This document shows positions 1 through 7,075 of a stretch of 15,401 nucleotides of DNA, piece by piece (the stretch's first letter is position 1; the number at the start of each line of letters is the position of its first letter). Position numbers and translations under genes: made by a program. A model generated the notes under the pieces. That model saw only the letters and a list, made by a program, of their open reading frames with translations, did not search any database and was not told the DNA's origin. This DNA is from Eubacteriales bacterium (GTDB taxonomy: Bacteria; Bacillota; Clostridia; Christensenellales; CAG-138), in contig JAQVRG010000009.1 of the NCBI GenBank assembly GCA_028701165.1, forward strand, positions 1 through 15,401, read 5' to 3'.

Positions 1-552
1 CTTCTCATACAACGGATTAAAAAAAGCATCGGGGATCGGATCAAGTGTATCCACGTTCTTCAAATATTTCACAAGGTTCTCATCACCGTTTGCGAGAAGA
101 AACTCAGTAAAAGTCATAGGGTCGATCTGCATGAAGTTGATCTTCCCCACGGGGAAAGACGAAGGCTTAGCCAGAGCAATGCCAAGCAGCGAACCTGCAC
201 AGGCAATGTGATACTGCGGAGCGTTCTCACAGAAATACTTCATAGCATTTATGACCTTGGGGCAGTCCTGCACTTCGTCAAAAATGATGAGTGTCTTTTC
301 AGGCAAAATCTTATAACCGCTGGCCAGCATTAGATTCTGCAGAATCCGATCCACATCCTTGGTGGTTTCAAAGAACTGTTTATATTCTTCGTTTTCATCA
401 AAGTTGAAATAAGCGGTATTTTCATAATAGCGTCTGCCGAACTCTTTCAGAATCCAAGTCTTTCCCACCTGACGCACACCCTTCAGAATCAGCGGCTTTC
501 GGTAGGGTGAATTCTTCCATTCAAGCAGTTTATTCAAAATCAATCGTTCCAT
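1..552 (-). CDS. AAA-type ATPase (AAA_14/DUF4143-like), N-terminal part, runs off left edge
   Basis: I translated this frame by hand: 184 codons are open from an ATG at 552 to the window edge with no stop, so the gene is partial at its C-terminus. Seen: a Walker A motif GVRQVGKT at about residues 25-32 and a Walker B LIIFDEVQ at about 88-95, followed by a CAGSLLG segment typical of the strand after Walker B. The N-terminal MERL...LLEW...P lead-in and the GVRQVGKT loop are typical of the widespread bacterial AAA_14 ATPases that carry a C-terminal DUF4143 domain; that part lies outside the window. These proteins are accessory, often found near mobile DNA, and their cellular role is unclear. A good Shine-Dalgarno AAGGAG (559-564) sits 6-7 nt before the ATG. 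Composition is AT-richer than the genes to the right, consistent with acquisition. Family assignment confident, function unknown. Confidence 0.85.
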   Translation of the reverse strand, partial: MERLILNKLLEWKNSPYRKPLILKGVRQVGKTWILKEFGRRYYENTAYFNFDENEEYKQFFETTKDVDRILQNLMLASGYKILPEKTLIIFDEVQDCPKVINAMKYFCENAPQYHIACAGSLLGIALAKPSSFPVGKINFMQIDPMTFTEFLLANGDENLVKYLKNVDTLDPIPDAFFNPLYEK

Positions 553-564
553 AGAAACACTCCT

Positions 565-610
565 TCACACTATTATTGGAGTTTTGAGGTTTTGTAATCA
601 CACTATTATT
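565..610. repeat. Two 13-bp direct repeats in the AAA ATPase leader/promoter
   Basis: TCACACTATTATT occurs at 565-577 and again at 598-610 (start to start 33 bp, about three helical turns). The upstream copy overlaps the -10 box and the downstream copy lies just before the Shine-Dalgarno sequence. The exact repetition and spacing suggest an operator, possibly autoregulatory, but no regulator gene is seen. Chance repetition in an AT-rich stretch is the alternative. Confidence 0.5.
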
Positions 611-636
611 ATACTCAGAACTTGTGAACAAATCAA
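608..636 (-). promoter_or_regulatory. Sigma-A type promoter of the AAA ATPase gene
   Basis: On the minus strand TTGATT (631-636) is followed after exactly 17 nt by a perfect TATAAT (608-613). It points at the AAA ATPase start at 552, giving a leader of roughly 50 nt. The insertion sequence to the right ends about 21 bp upstream of the -35 box, so the core promoter is intact. Confidence 0.75.
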
Positions 637-657
637 CTTATTTCACAAAATTATTAA

Positions 658-1718
658 TGTAGGACTACAATACATATTAGACAGACGAGAAGAAAAAGGA
701 TGAAGGATTCGCACAAATCGGTTATTGTGAGTTTGCTAAGAACCAACAATGATCGAAAGGAAGTGCAAATCCCTCATGAAAACTGTAACACAGAACATGA
801 AGTACAGGCAATCCCTAATGTGCTACGCCAAGAAATATGGCGTATCCAGAGCGTCGCGGAAATATAACCGTCCGCGCTCCACCATTTACTTCTGGCTGTC
901 AAGGTACGACGGAACGATCGAATCGTTGGCCGATCACTCCAAACGTCCGCACTCTCATCCAAATCAGCATACCGAGACGGAGCTAAAACTCATCCGGGAT
1001 ATGCGGCGAAGGAACCCCACGCTGGGATTGATCGACCTGTGGTGTAGGCTGCGTAAACGAGGATATACGCGCTGCCCTGAAAGTCTGTACCGCGTGCTCA
1101 AACGCTTAGGCGCTTTGCCCGAACAGCCACAAAAGCAATCATACAAGCCCAAACCTTATGAACAGATGACCTACCCAGGCCAACGTGTGCAAGTAGACGT
1201 CAAGGTCGTTCCGCATTCCTGCTGCCCTCAAGGACAAAGGCTGTTTCAATATACCGCCATCGATGAGTTTTCAAGGCTTCGATACTTAGCGGCTTACGAA
1301 GAACAAAGCACTTACTCCTCCGCTGATTTTCTTCTCAAAGTCACCGCCTTTTTCAGAAAGAAGGGAGTGACTATCGAGTGTGTACAGACGGATAACGGCT
1401 TCGAGTTTACCAATCGTCTGAACAGCTCCGGTTGCCCAAGCTTTACGCTCTTTGAAAGAACCGCCGCCGAGCTGGGTATCCGACACAAGCTGATTCGCCC
1501 GTATACGCCGCGTCACAACGGCAAGGTGGAGCGCAGTCACCGCGAGGATCAGCGTCGCTTCTACGATACCCACTGCTTTTACTCGCTCGCCGATTTCGAT
1601 GCACAGCTCGCTGTGCATCGAAGGGCCTCCAATAACCGCCCTATGCGTCCTTTACAGTATATCTCTCCCAACTCCTTCTTGCGTGCCTATACTGTCCAAC
1701 ATGTTTGACAAACCTACA
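658..1718 (+). mobile_element. Complete IS481-like insertion sequence, 1061 bp
   Basis: The element carries a single intact DDE transposase gene. Its ends form an imperfect inverted repeat of about 27 bp: 658-684 (TGTAGGACTACAATACATAT...) against the reverse complement of 1692-1718 (TGTAGGTTTGTCAAACATGT...), 19 of 27 positions identical, both starting TGTAGG and both containing ACAT.TT.GACAG. The transposase stop codon lies inside the right repeat. No exact target duplication is visible beside these ends, so either the true termini differ by a base or two, the duplication has decayed, or flanks have rearranged. It sits between the AAA ATPase promoter and the end of the endonuclease-IV-like gene. 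Confidence 0.85.
749..1708 (+). CDS. IS481-family DDE transposase
   Basis: Catalyses cut-and-join transposition of the surrounding element. Seen: an N-terminal helix-turn-helix region (about residues 20-62, with YGVSRASRKYNRPRSTIY), then an rve-type integrase core with the DDE residues D150 (VQVDVK), D215 (QTDNGFEF) and E261 (HNGKVERSH). The length of 310-319 residues is normal for the family, and the frame is intact, so the enzyme may be active. The start given is the longest; an internal ATG at 776 (MKTVTQNMKYRQ) with AGGAAG at about 757-762 upstream is closer to where related clostridial transposases start and may be the real one. The stop codon falls within the right terminal repeat. Confidence 0.9.
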   Translation: MIERKCKSLMKTVTQNMKYRQSLMCYAKKYGVSRASRKYNRPRSTIYFWLSRYDGTIESLADHSKRPHSHPNQHTETELKLIRDMRRRNPTLGLIDLWCRLRKRGYTRCPESLYRVLKRLGALPEQPQKQSYKPKPYEQMTYPGQRVQVDVKVVPHSCCPQGQRLFQYTAIDEFSRLRYLAAYEEQSTYSSADFLLKVTAFFRKKGVTIECVQTDNGFEFTNRLNSSGCPSFTLFERTAAELGIRHKLIRPYTPRHNGKVERSHREDQRRFYDTHCFYSLADFDAQLAVHRRASNNRPMRPLQYISPNSFLRAYTVQHV

Positions 1719-1742
1719 TTTTATGCAATTCGCAATTATTTC

Positions 1743-2603
1743 TTACAGATTCGCTTTCGCCGCAAGATACATGTCGCGCATGGCGCGGGCGTCCTCCGCC
1801 ATCGTGCCCTTGGATTCGCAGATGCACACGGGCGTATAACCGCGCTTTGCAAACAGGTCTGCCAACGGCTCGAAATCCGGCCCGTATTGCGTTTCCGCAA
1901 AGGTACGGTGCTGTTTTTCCCCGCCTTTTGTGTATTCCATCCGTGAAAAATGCACGTGGATACGCTTTGCGCGATCTATACCTATGCCGTTTTCAAGCGT
2001 ATCCAGTATCTTCGCGTAATCCTCCTGCGAACGGATGCCGCCGAGCGTTCTGCAATATAAATGCCCAAAGTCTATGGTTGGCAAAATACGCTCGTCAACG
2101 CCGCAGAGCGCGACGACCTCCTGAAGATCGCCAAGCTGGTTGATCTTCCCCATCGTTTCGGGACAAAGCGTAATATCGCCAAGCCCTTCGGCATCCACTA
2201 CGCTGATAATCTCGCGGAAGAAAACGATCGCGCGGGATAAAATCTCGTTTCGGTCTCCGCCGCTTGCGGAACCGGGATGAAACACGGCGCGCGAAGCGTG
2301 GAGCGCCTTCGCCACACGGAGCGAATCAAGGAAATAACCTATATTCTTTTCCTTCTTTTCCGCATCCTCAACGGCGAGGTTGATAAAGTACGGCATATGG
2401 ACGCTCATTTGAACGCCGTTTTCTTCCGCGAGCACGGCAATTTCACTTGCCTTTGCTTCGCTTAGGCGTACGCCGCGTCCGAAGGAATACTCAAACGCGT
2501 TCAAGCCCATGCCCGCGATCCATGCCGGCATTTCCAGCGAAGACGTATGCCCTTGCGCGTAAAAGCTGTCGCTGTTGCCGGCGGGGCCGAATTTGATTTT
2601 CAT
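1743..2603 (-). CDS. Endonuclease IV-like TIM-barrel protein (AP endonuclease family 2)
   Basis: Predicted metal-dependent TIM-barrel phosphodiesterase of the endonuclease IV / xylose-isomerase-like superfamily, plausibly acting on abasic sites in DNA. Seen: metal-ligand-like residues in the family order, H69 (SVHMPY), H109 (FHPGS), E149 (CPETMGK), D178 and H181 (TIDFGH), H216/H218 (HVHFSR), H232 (EKQHRTF) and E263 (CESKG). In E. coli Nfo the third zinc is bound by a D-x-H pair; here the position two residues before H232 is lysine, so that site may differ. Length 286 matches Nfo (about 285). The ATG is preceded by GAGGAAAT. It starts 32 bp after sigK and may be co-transcribed with it; a role in spore DNA protection, as for Nfo in Bacillus, is possible but inferred. 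No terminator is visible before the IS. Confidence 0.75.
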   Translation of the reverse strand: MKIKFGPAGNSDSFYAQGHTSSLEMPAWIAGMGLNAFEYSFGRGVRLSEAKASEIAVLAEENGVQMSVHMPYFINLAVEDAEKKEKNIGYFLDSLRVAKALHASRAVFHPGSASGGDRNEILSRAIVFFREIISVVDAEGLGDITLCPETMGKINQLGDLQEVVALCGVDERILPTIDFGHLYCRTLGGIRSQEDYAKILDTLENGIGIDRAKRIHVHFSRMEYTKGGEKQHRTFAETQYGPDFEPLADLFAKRGYTPVCICESKGTMAEDARAMRDMYLAAKANL

Positions 2604-2635
2604 CTTATTTCCTCTTTTCTTTCGTATGATCCGTT

Positions 2636-3337
2636 TTAAAAGTAGGCGTTTACGTCTCCCATGCCGTTTCTAAGCTTTGCAAGCGCTTTCTTCTCGATAC
2701 GGGACACATAGGATCGGCTTATGCCAAGTATCTGCGCCACTTCGCGCTGCGGCATAGGGCAGCCGCCCTTTAAACCGTAACGGAGCTGTATCACAATTTG
2801 TTCTCGGCCGTTCAGCCGATTTTCTACAAGCGTGCGCAGCTGCCCCGCCACAATGGACATCTCCGCAATATTGTGCGTCTGCTCCGCGTCGCTGCCCAGC
2901 ACGTCCGCAAGGGCGATTTCGTTGCCGTCCCTGTCTACGCCGATAGGGTCGCTTATGGATACCTCGCCTGCCTGCTTCTTTTCCGTACGAAGGTACATAA
3001 GTATCTCATTTTCTATGCACTTGGAAGCATAGGTCGCCAGCGTATTGCCCTTTCCAGACTTAAAGGTAGCTACGGCCTTGATCAAGCCCACCGTACCGAT
3101 GGATATAAGATCGTCGGCTTCCCGTCGCGCGGTGGTATACTTCTTGGCGATATGCGCCACCAACCGAAGATTATGCTCGATAAGGCTGCATCGCGCATCC
3201 GCGTCGCCCTCCGCCATGCGCTCTATCGCCCGTTTCTCCTCATCAGGCGTAAGCGGCTCGGGAAAGGAGCTGCCGAGCTGCATACGTCCCGTAAGGAAAA
3301 ATACGTTCCGCAGCAGAGATAATAAAGCGTCCAACAT
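2636..3337 (-). CDS. sigK: RNA polymerase sporulation sigma factor SigK (pro-sigma-K)
   Basis: Late mother-cell sigma factor directing coat and spore-maturation genes. The N-terminus resembles pro-sigma-K of Bacillus: a hydrophobic stretch (MLDALLSLLRNVFFLTG) followed by FPEPL, where B. subtilis has FPQPL. Region 2 covers about residues 45-115 (IEHNLRLVAHIAKKY, DLISIGTVGLIKAV, ATYASKCIENEILMYLR) and region 4 about 175-225 with the helix-turn-helix QREVAQILGISRSYVSRIEKKAL. I set the start at the ATG at 3337 rather than the GTG at 3346, because GGAGG at 3346-3350 ends 8 nt before that ATG; this gives 233 residues. The gene is continuous, with no skin-type interruption. The pro-sequence implies processing by a SpoIVFB-type protease, encoded elsewhere. 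SigE is the main alternative; the FPEPL motif and the lack of SigE-type N-terminal sequence favour SigK. Confidence 0.88.
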   Translation of the reverse strand: MLDALLSLLRNVFFLTGRMQLGSSFPEPLTPDEEKRAIERMAEGDADARCSLIEHNLRLVAHIAKKYTTARREADDLISIGTVGLIKAVATFKSGKGNTLATYASKCIENEILMYLRTEKKQAGEVSISDPIGVDRDGNEIALADVLGSDAEQTHNIAEMSIVAGQLRTLVENRLNGREQIVIQLRYGLKGGCPMPQREVAQILGISRSYVSRIEKKALAKLRNGMGDVNAYF

Positions 3338-3345
3338 AGGCTTCA

Positions 3346-3360
3346 CCTCCGTAATGGAGG
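3346..3360 (-). promoter_or_regulatory. Small hairpin in sigK leader that includes the Shine-Dalgarno sequence
   Basis: Read on the minus strand, CCTCC (3360-3356), loop ATTAC, GGAGG (3350-3346). The downstream arm is the sigK ribosome binding site, so a transcript containing the whole inverted repeat could hide it in a 5-bp, GC-rich stem. The stem is short and might be chance complementarity of the SD. Confidence 0.45.
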
Positions 3361-3386
3361 ATATGCCGTGTTTTTTTTGATTATTT
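3358..3386 (-). promoter_or_regulatory. Candidate SigE-type promoter of sigK
   Basis: Minus strand AAATAAT (3386-3380), 14 nt spacer, CATATCCT (3365-3358). This resembles the Bacillus sigma-E consensus (KMATATT, 14-15 nt, CATACANT), and sigK is known to be a sigma-E target. The -35 overlaps the stop codon of the upstream U32 gene. Transcription would begin near 3351. Assignment by eye only. Confidence 0.4.
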
Positions 3387-4607
3387 GCTTATTCGCAAAA
3401 TATCGCCGCTTTGCACCGGGATCTGACATCCCACATATAAGCGCTCCTTAGGATGCGGTGCGCTTTGCTTGGGCGTTCCATCCTCCGCCCATATTCCCTC
3501 TACTCTAAAGGCGCGCCTAACCTCCCTTGGGGATAGTATGCCCAGCGTGTCGCCGTCAAAAAAGCGGTTGCGCTGTTCAACCAAAGCGCGCTTTTCCGCC
3601 TCGTCGTATGACAGCACAACAGCCGCGATGTCCATGTCCGTCGCATACTGCGCGCTCTGGTTTTCCTGTCCTTGCGCGCCGGGGTTGCCAAGCGCAAAAC
3701 CCGTCCAGTAGGGGCGATGGCTCGCCTTATCAAGCTCCGCGTACACATACTCGGGCGGCGTTTCTCCGCTTTCTATCGCGTCAAGTGCCATGCGATAAGC
3801 GTTTGTAACGGTCGCCACATACGCCACCGATTTCATGCGCCCCTCGATCTTCAGACTGCAAACGCCCGCTTCTATGATCCGATCCAGATACCGTATCAAA
3901 TTCAGATCGCGGGAATTGAGCACGAAGCTCCCTTTTTCATCCTGCTCTACGGTAACGTAAGCACCGTCGCTTCCCTTCTCCCGCATCTCGTACGCCCACC
4001 TGCAAGGCTGCACGCACTCGCCGCGGTTGCTGTCGCGTCCGTCAAGATAATTGCTTAATAGGCAGCGGCCGGAGTAGGATATGCACATGGCGCCGTGGAC
4101 AAACATCTCAAGCTCCAGCGTTTGCGGTGTGTTTTCTCTAAGCGCCTTGATCTGCTGAAGCGTCATTTCACGCGCCAAAACGATACGGCTGATCCCCTGT
4201 TCATGCCAAAACAAAGCCGCCTCGGAATTGAGCGTATTCGCCTGCGTGGAAAGATGCAGCGGCATAGCAGGCACAATTTTACGCGCCATGCGAATCACGC
4301 CCGGATCGTTCACGATCAGCGCGTCCGCCTTTGCGTCCGCCGCCTGCATAAGCAGCGACGGCAAATCCTTGAGATCATCGTCCCGTGGAAAGGCGTTACA
4401 GGCGACGTATACCTTCGCGCCGCTTTGATGCGCGGTATCGCAAGCCTCGCAAAGCTCGGCAAACGAGAAATTATCCGCAAAATTGCGCAGGCTCATGCGC
4501 TGCGCGCCCACATATACGGCGTCCGCGCCAAAGCGCAGCGCTGTTTTCAATCGTTCCATGTTGCCCGCCGGCGCCAATAGCTCGGGCGGCGCGCTACTCG
4601 TTCTCAT
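3381..4607 (-). CDS. Peptidase U32 family protein, TrhP-like (tRNA U34 hydroxylation)
   Basis: U32 family members of this form (E. coli YegQ/TrhP, B. subtilis TrhP) are needed for prephenate-dependent 5-hydroxyuridine formation at tRNA wobble position 34; older annotations call them collagenase-like proteases. Seen: the N-terminal ELLAPAGNMERLKTALRFGADAVYVG barrel start, the U32 signature EMFVHGAMCISYSGRCLLSNY with C175 and C182, then C198 and C202 (RGECVQPCRW), a four-cysteine set likely to hold a metal centre, the segment VLNSRDLNLI and SLKIEGRMKS, and a C-terminal small beta domain ending near 408. Length fits TrhP (about 400-450). It is the last gene of the ecf-truA-rmuC run, overlapping rmuC by 14 bp, with GGAGG upstream of the ATG. 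Shared context with truA fits a tRNA-modification role. The choice between TrhP1- and TrhP2-like subtypes cannot be made here. Confidence 0.8.
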   Translation of the reverse strand: MRTSSAPPELLAPAGNMERLKTALRFGADAVYVGAQRMSLRNFADNFSFAELCEACDTAHQSGAKVYVACNAFPRDDDLKDLPSLLMQAADAKADALIVNDPGVIRMARKIVPAMPLHLSTQANTLNSEAALFWHEQGISRIVLAREMTLQQIKALRENTPQTLELEMFVHGAMCISYSGRCLLSNYLDGRDSNRGECVQPCRWAYEMREKGSDGAYVTVEQDEKGSFVLNSRDLNLIRYLDRIIEAGVCSLKIEGRMKSVAYVATVTNAYRMALDAIESGETPPEYVYAELDKASHRPYWTGFALGNPGAQGQENQSAQYATDMDIAAVVLSYDEAEKRALVEQRNRFFDGDTLGILSPREVRRAFRVEGIWAEDGTPKQSAPHPKERLYVGCQIPVQSGDILRISK

Positions 4608-5877
4608 TCTCCGCCTCCGGCAGCTCCGACATGCTTTTGAAAAACGCGTCGGCCTCCGCGGGCGGCATGCTCGTCACATCCTTGAGGCTTCGGCGTATCT
4701 GCCTTGTGCGTACGCCAATAAGCGCGTCAAGATCGCTGTTTGCGCGCACAAGACGCTCCTGCGTTTTTGTAAGCGTATCCTGAAATTTATCAAATTCCGT
4801 ACGAACGGCTGATAGTATTTTCCAAACCTCGCCGCTTCGTTTTTGAATCGCCAAGCTGCGAAAGCCCATTTGCAGGCTGTTGAGTATAGCCGCCATCGTG
4901 GAAGGCCCCGCGATACATATGCGGTAATCATGCTGAAGCTGCTCAAGCATCCCCATTTTCACGACCTCTGCGTATAAGCCCTCCGTCGGCAGAAAGAGGA
5001 TGGCAAAATCCGTGGTCTGCGGCGGATCGACATACTTATTGTGAATATCTCTGGCAAATTCGCGCACGCGTCCCTTGAGCGTTGCCTGCGCAGCTTTCAG
5101 GCGTTCCGGAACCCCCGCTTCGTAAGCGTCCATAAGCTCCGCGTAGGCGTCCATGGGAAACTTGCTGTCTATAGGCAGGTAAACGGGCGCTTCGTCCCCC
5201 GGCAGCTTAATCGCAAACTCGACGGGCTTTTTGCCATCCTTCTCGATCATCACATTCGTTTCATACTGCTCCGGCGCAAGAAGCTCCGAGAGTATCGCGC
5301 CAAGCTGTATCTCACCTAAAATCCCGCGCGTTTTCACACCGGAAAGCACCTTTTTCAGATCTCCTACGCTTCCCGCCAGCGTCTGCATTTCGCCCAATCC
5401 CTTATACACCTGCTCCAATCGCTCGTTTACGAGCGCAAAGGACTGCGTCATGCGCGCGTCCAGCGTTTTTTGCAGCTTCTCGTCAACGATGCCGCGCATC
5501 TCATCCAGTTTTTTATTGTTGTCCTCCTGTAAATAGGTCAGCCGCTTTTCTACGGCTGCACGCACATTTTCAAGCTTCGCTTCGTTTTCTATGGCAAAAT
5601 GGTTCAGCCGCGCGTCCATCTGACGGCTCATATCCAAGAGTATGGTGCGGGAATTCTCCTGCTTTTCGCCCAGCATCTCGCCCATATTGCGCACCGCGCG
5701 CTGCGTGCTGTCAATAAGCTCCACGCGCAGTATCTGCTGCGTCTGCTGCATATCGTCCCGTATCTGCTCCACGTCGTTTAGCAGACTGTTGTTTTTCTGC
5801 CGATGCAGCGTGACGATCACAAGGATCAGCAGCACGATATGCAAAATGCAAAGAATAATGAGTATAATATCCGTCAT
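4594..5877 (-). CDS. rmuC: DNA recombination protein RmuC
   Basis: RmuC limits recombination at inverted repeats in E. coli and carries a predicted endonuclease-like fold; its biochemical activity is not firmly settled. Seen: one N-terminal membrane helix (about residues 4-24, rich in I and L), a long helical coiled-coil region (about 30-165, many charged heptads), then the RmuC domain (about 175-400) with VKTRGILGEIQLGAILSELL, LPIDSKFPMDAY, FAILFLPTEGLYAEV and GPSTMAAILNSLQMGF, all family hallmarks. Length 427 is typical. Start overlaps the truA stop by 4 bp (ATGA) and its end overlaps the U32 gene by 14 bp, implying translational coupling. Confidence 0.93.
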   Translation of the reverse strand: MTDIILIILCILHIVLLILVIVTLHRQKNNSLLNDVEQIRDDMQQTQQILRVELIDSTQRAVRNMGEMLGEKQENSRTILLDMSRQMDARLNHFAIENEAKLENVRAAVEKRLTYLQEDNNKKLDEMRGIVDEKLQKTLDARMTQSFALVNERLEQVYKGLGEMQTLAGSVGDLKKVLSGVKTRGILGEIQLGAILSELLAPEQYETNVMIEKDGKKPVEFAIKLPGDEAPVYLPIDSKFPMDAYAELMDAYEAGVPERLKAAQATLKGRVREFARDIHNKYVDPPQTTDFAILFLPTEGLYAEVVKMGMLEQLQHDYRICIAGPSTMAAILNSLQMGFRSLAIQKRSGEVWKILSAVRTEFDKFQDTLTKTQERLVRANSDLDALIGVRTRQIRRSLKDVTSMPPAEADAFFKSMSELPEAENENE

Positions 5878-6650
5878 ACTTCGTTCACCTCAACAAAATC
5901 CGCCGTGTCAAAAGAAGGATATTGTACCCGCATGAGCATAAGCCCCTGCGGCGGCGCCGTAGCGCCCGCGTCCTCGCGCTTTCCGCTTTCAAGCGCTTTT
6001 TCTATCGCGTTTTCGTCGCACAGACCGCCGCCGATCTCCAGCATCGTGCCGACAAGTATGCGCACCATATTGTACATGAATCCGCTGCCCGCGACGTCGT
6101 AGTACAGCAGACTGCCGTGGCGCGTCCATGCCGATCGGTAGAGCGTGCGCACTGTGCTGTTAAGACGCGTGCCCGCGGTTTTGAAAGCCACGAAATCGTG
6201 TTCGCCTAGCGCCTGCGACGCCGCGCGCTCCATGCGCCCCAAATCCAGCGCGCCGTGATAATGCAGCGCCGTATTCCTTCGAAACGCGGAGGCGTGCGCG
6301 CCAAGCTCTATTGTATAGCGGTAATGCTTCTGCTTCACATCATAACGCGCGTGAAAATCCGGCTTCGCCTCGTCGCTGAACTGCACGCGTATATCCGGCG
6401 GCAGACCCGCGTTTAGGGCAAACGCCCACTTATCGGAAGGTATCCTGCTTTCCGTATCAAAATGCGCCACCTGTGCCAGCGCGTGCACGCCGCTGTCCGT
6501 TCGGCCGGAACCATGCAGCGCCGCGGGCTTGCCGGAAAGCTTTTCGATCTCTTTTTCCAGCACGGCCTGCACGGCGACGCCGTTAGGCTGCGTCTGCCAG
6601 CCGACATATCCGGTTCCGTCGTATTGGACGATTAAGCGTATGCGTTTCAT
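5874..6650 (-). CDS. truA: tRNA pseudouridine synthase A
   Basis: Converts uridines 38-40 of the tRNA anticodon stem-loop to pseudouridine. Seen: MKRIRLIVQYDGTGYVGWQ at the N-terminus, the catalytic loop GSGRTDSGVHALAQVAHF with nucleophile D52, YRYTIE, HDFVAFKT, and the C-terminal GSGFMYNMVRILVGTMLEIG segment. I use the ATG at 6650 (258 residues, normal for TruA), not the longer reading frame, because it forms an ATGA overlap with the upstream gene, has GGGAG just upstream and begins with the family's conserved start. It sits downstream of ecfT as in many Firmicutes, but separated by one unknown gene, and is followed by rmuC rather than rplM-rpsI. Confidence 0.95.
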   Translation of the reverse strand: MKRIRLIVQYDGTGYVGWQTQPNGVAVQAVLEKEIEKLSGKPAALHGSGRTDSGVHALAQVAHFDTESRIPSDKWAFALNAGLPPDIRVQFSDEAKPDFHARYDVKQKHYRYTIELGAHASAFRRNTALHYHGALDLGRMERAASQALGEHDFVAFKTAGTRLNSTVRTLYRSAWTRHGSLLYYDVAGSGFMYNMVRILVGTMLEIGGGLCDENAIEKALESGKREDAGATAPPQGLMLMRVQYPSFDTADFVEVNEV

Positions 6651-7075
6651 GGCTGCTCCCTCCCCAAGGGTTTGACCGTATGCGAATTGGCGGTTTGCAC
6701 AAAACAAAGCTCCGGCTGACCGTTAAGATAGTATAACGTTACGATCTCCTCCTCGCGCGTCGCAAGCAGGATCAGCACCACATCGCCCGTTTCCTCCACC
6801 CTTGAAGGGAAACCGGCTTCGCGGCTTGCCGCTACAGCCTGTGTAAGATCGGCGTCGCGTAAGATCGACTGTATGGTCGCGTCTCGGTATTCCCCCTCTA
6901 CATAAAGCTCCTCCTCGCGCGCGGTATAACCAAAAGTATCCAGCATAGCGATGATCTCGTTAAAGGGGTTGGCGTTAGCGATATGCAGCTTCATCGCCAC
7001 AGCGCCAACAAGGAGTCCCAGCGCCAGCAGCAGCAATACGTTCTGTGCGGTTTTGTTTTTGATTATCGCGCTCAT
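6647..7075 (-). CDS. Small membrane-anchored protein of unknown function
   Basis: 142 residues from the ATG at 7075, which overlaps the ecfT stop by 4 bp (ATGA); its own stop overlaps truA by 4 bp. A longer frame to 7126 exists but lies inside ecfT and has a shadow-like N-terminus. Seen: a single hydrophobic helix at about residues 11-29 (QNVLLLLALGLLVGAVAM) after a short basic N-terminus, then an approximately 110-residue soluble part, presumably extracytoplasmic, with FGYTAREEELYVEG, an acidic helix, EAGFP and a beta-rich end (DVVLILLA, EEIVTLYYLNG). The layout (sequence about a dozen residues from a membrane helix, FGY segment, EAGF, then strands) loosely recalls DUF4830-type proteins, but I cannot confirm it. 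Strict coupling to ecfT and truA indicates a real, co-expressed gene. Function not assigned. Confidence 0.75.
   Translation of the reverse strand: MSAIIKNKTAQNVLLLLALGLLVGAVAMKLHIANANPFNEIIAMLDTFGYTAREEELYVEGEYRDATIQSILRDADLTQAVAASREAGFPSRVEETGDVVLILLATREEEIVTLYYLNGQPELCFVQTANSHTVKPLGREQP

Noticed and set aside
3338..3346. GTG start for sigK
   Set aside because: The GTG overlaps the GGAGGTG ribosome site itself, whereas the ATG at 3337 has ideal spacing.
4095..4580. 161-codon open frame on the plus strand opposite the U32 gene
   Set aside because: Antisense shadow of a clearly coding frame, with no ribosome site and no recognisable domain; other long antisense frames opposite ecfA1, ecfA2 and truA were dismissed for the same reason.
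6651..6707. N-terminal extension of TruA
   Set aside because: It lies inside the upstream gene; the conserved TruA N-terminus, the ATGA overlap and GGGAG all support the ATG at 6650.
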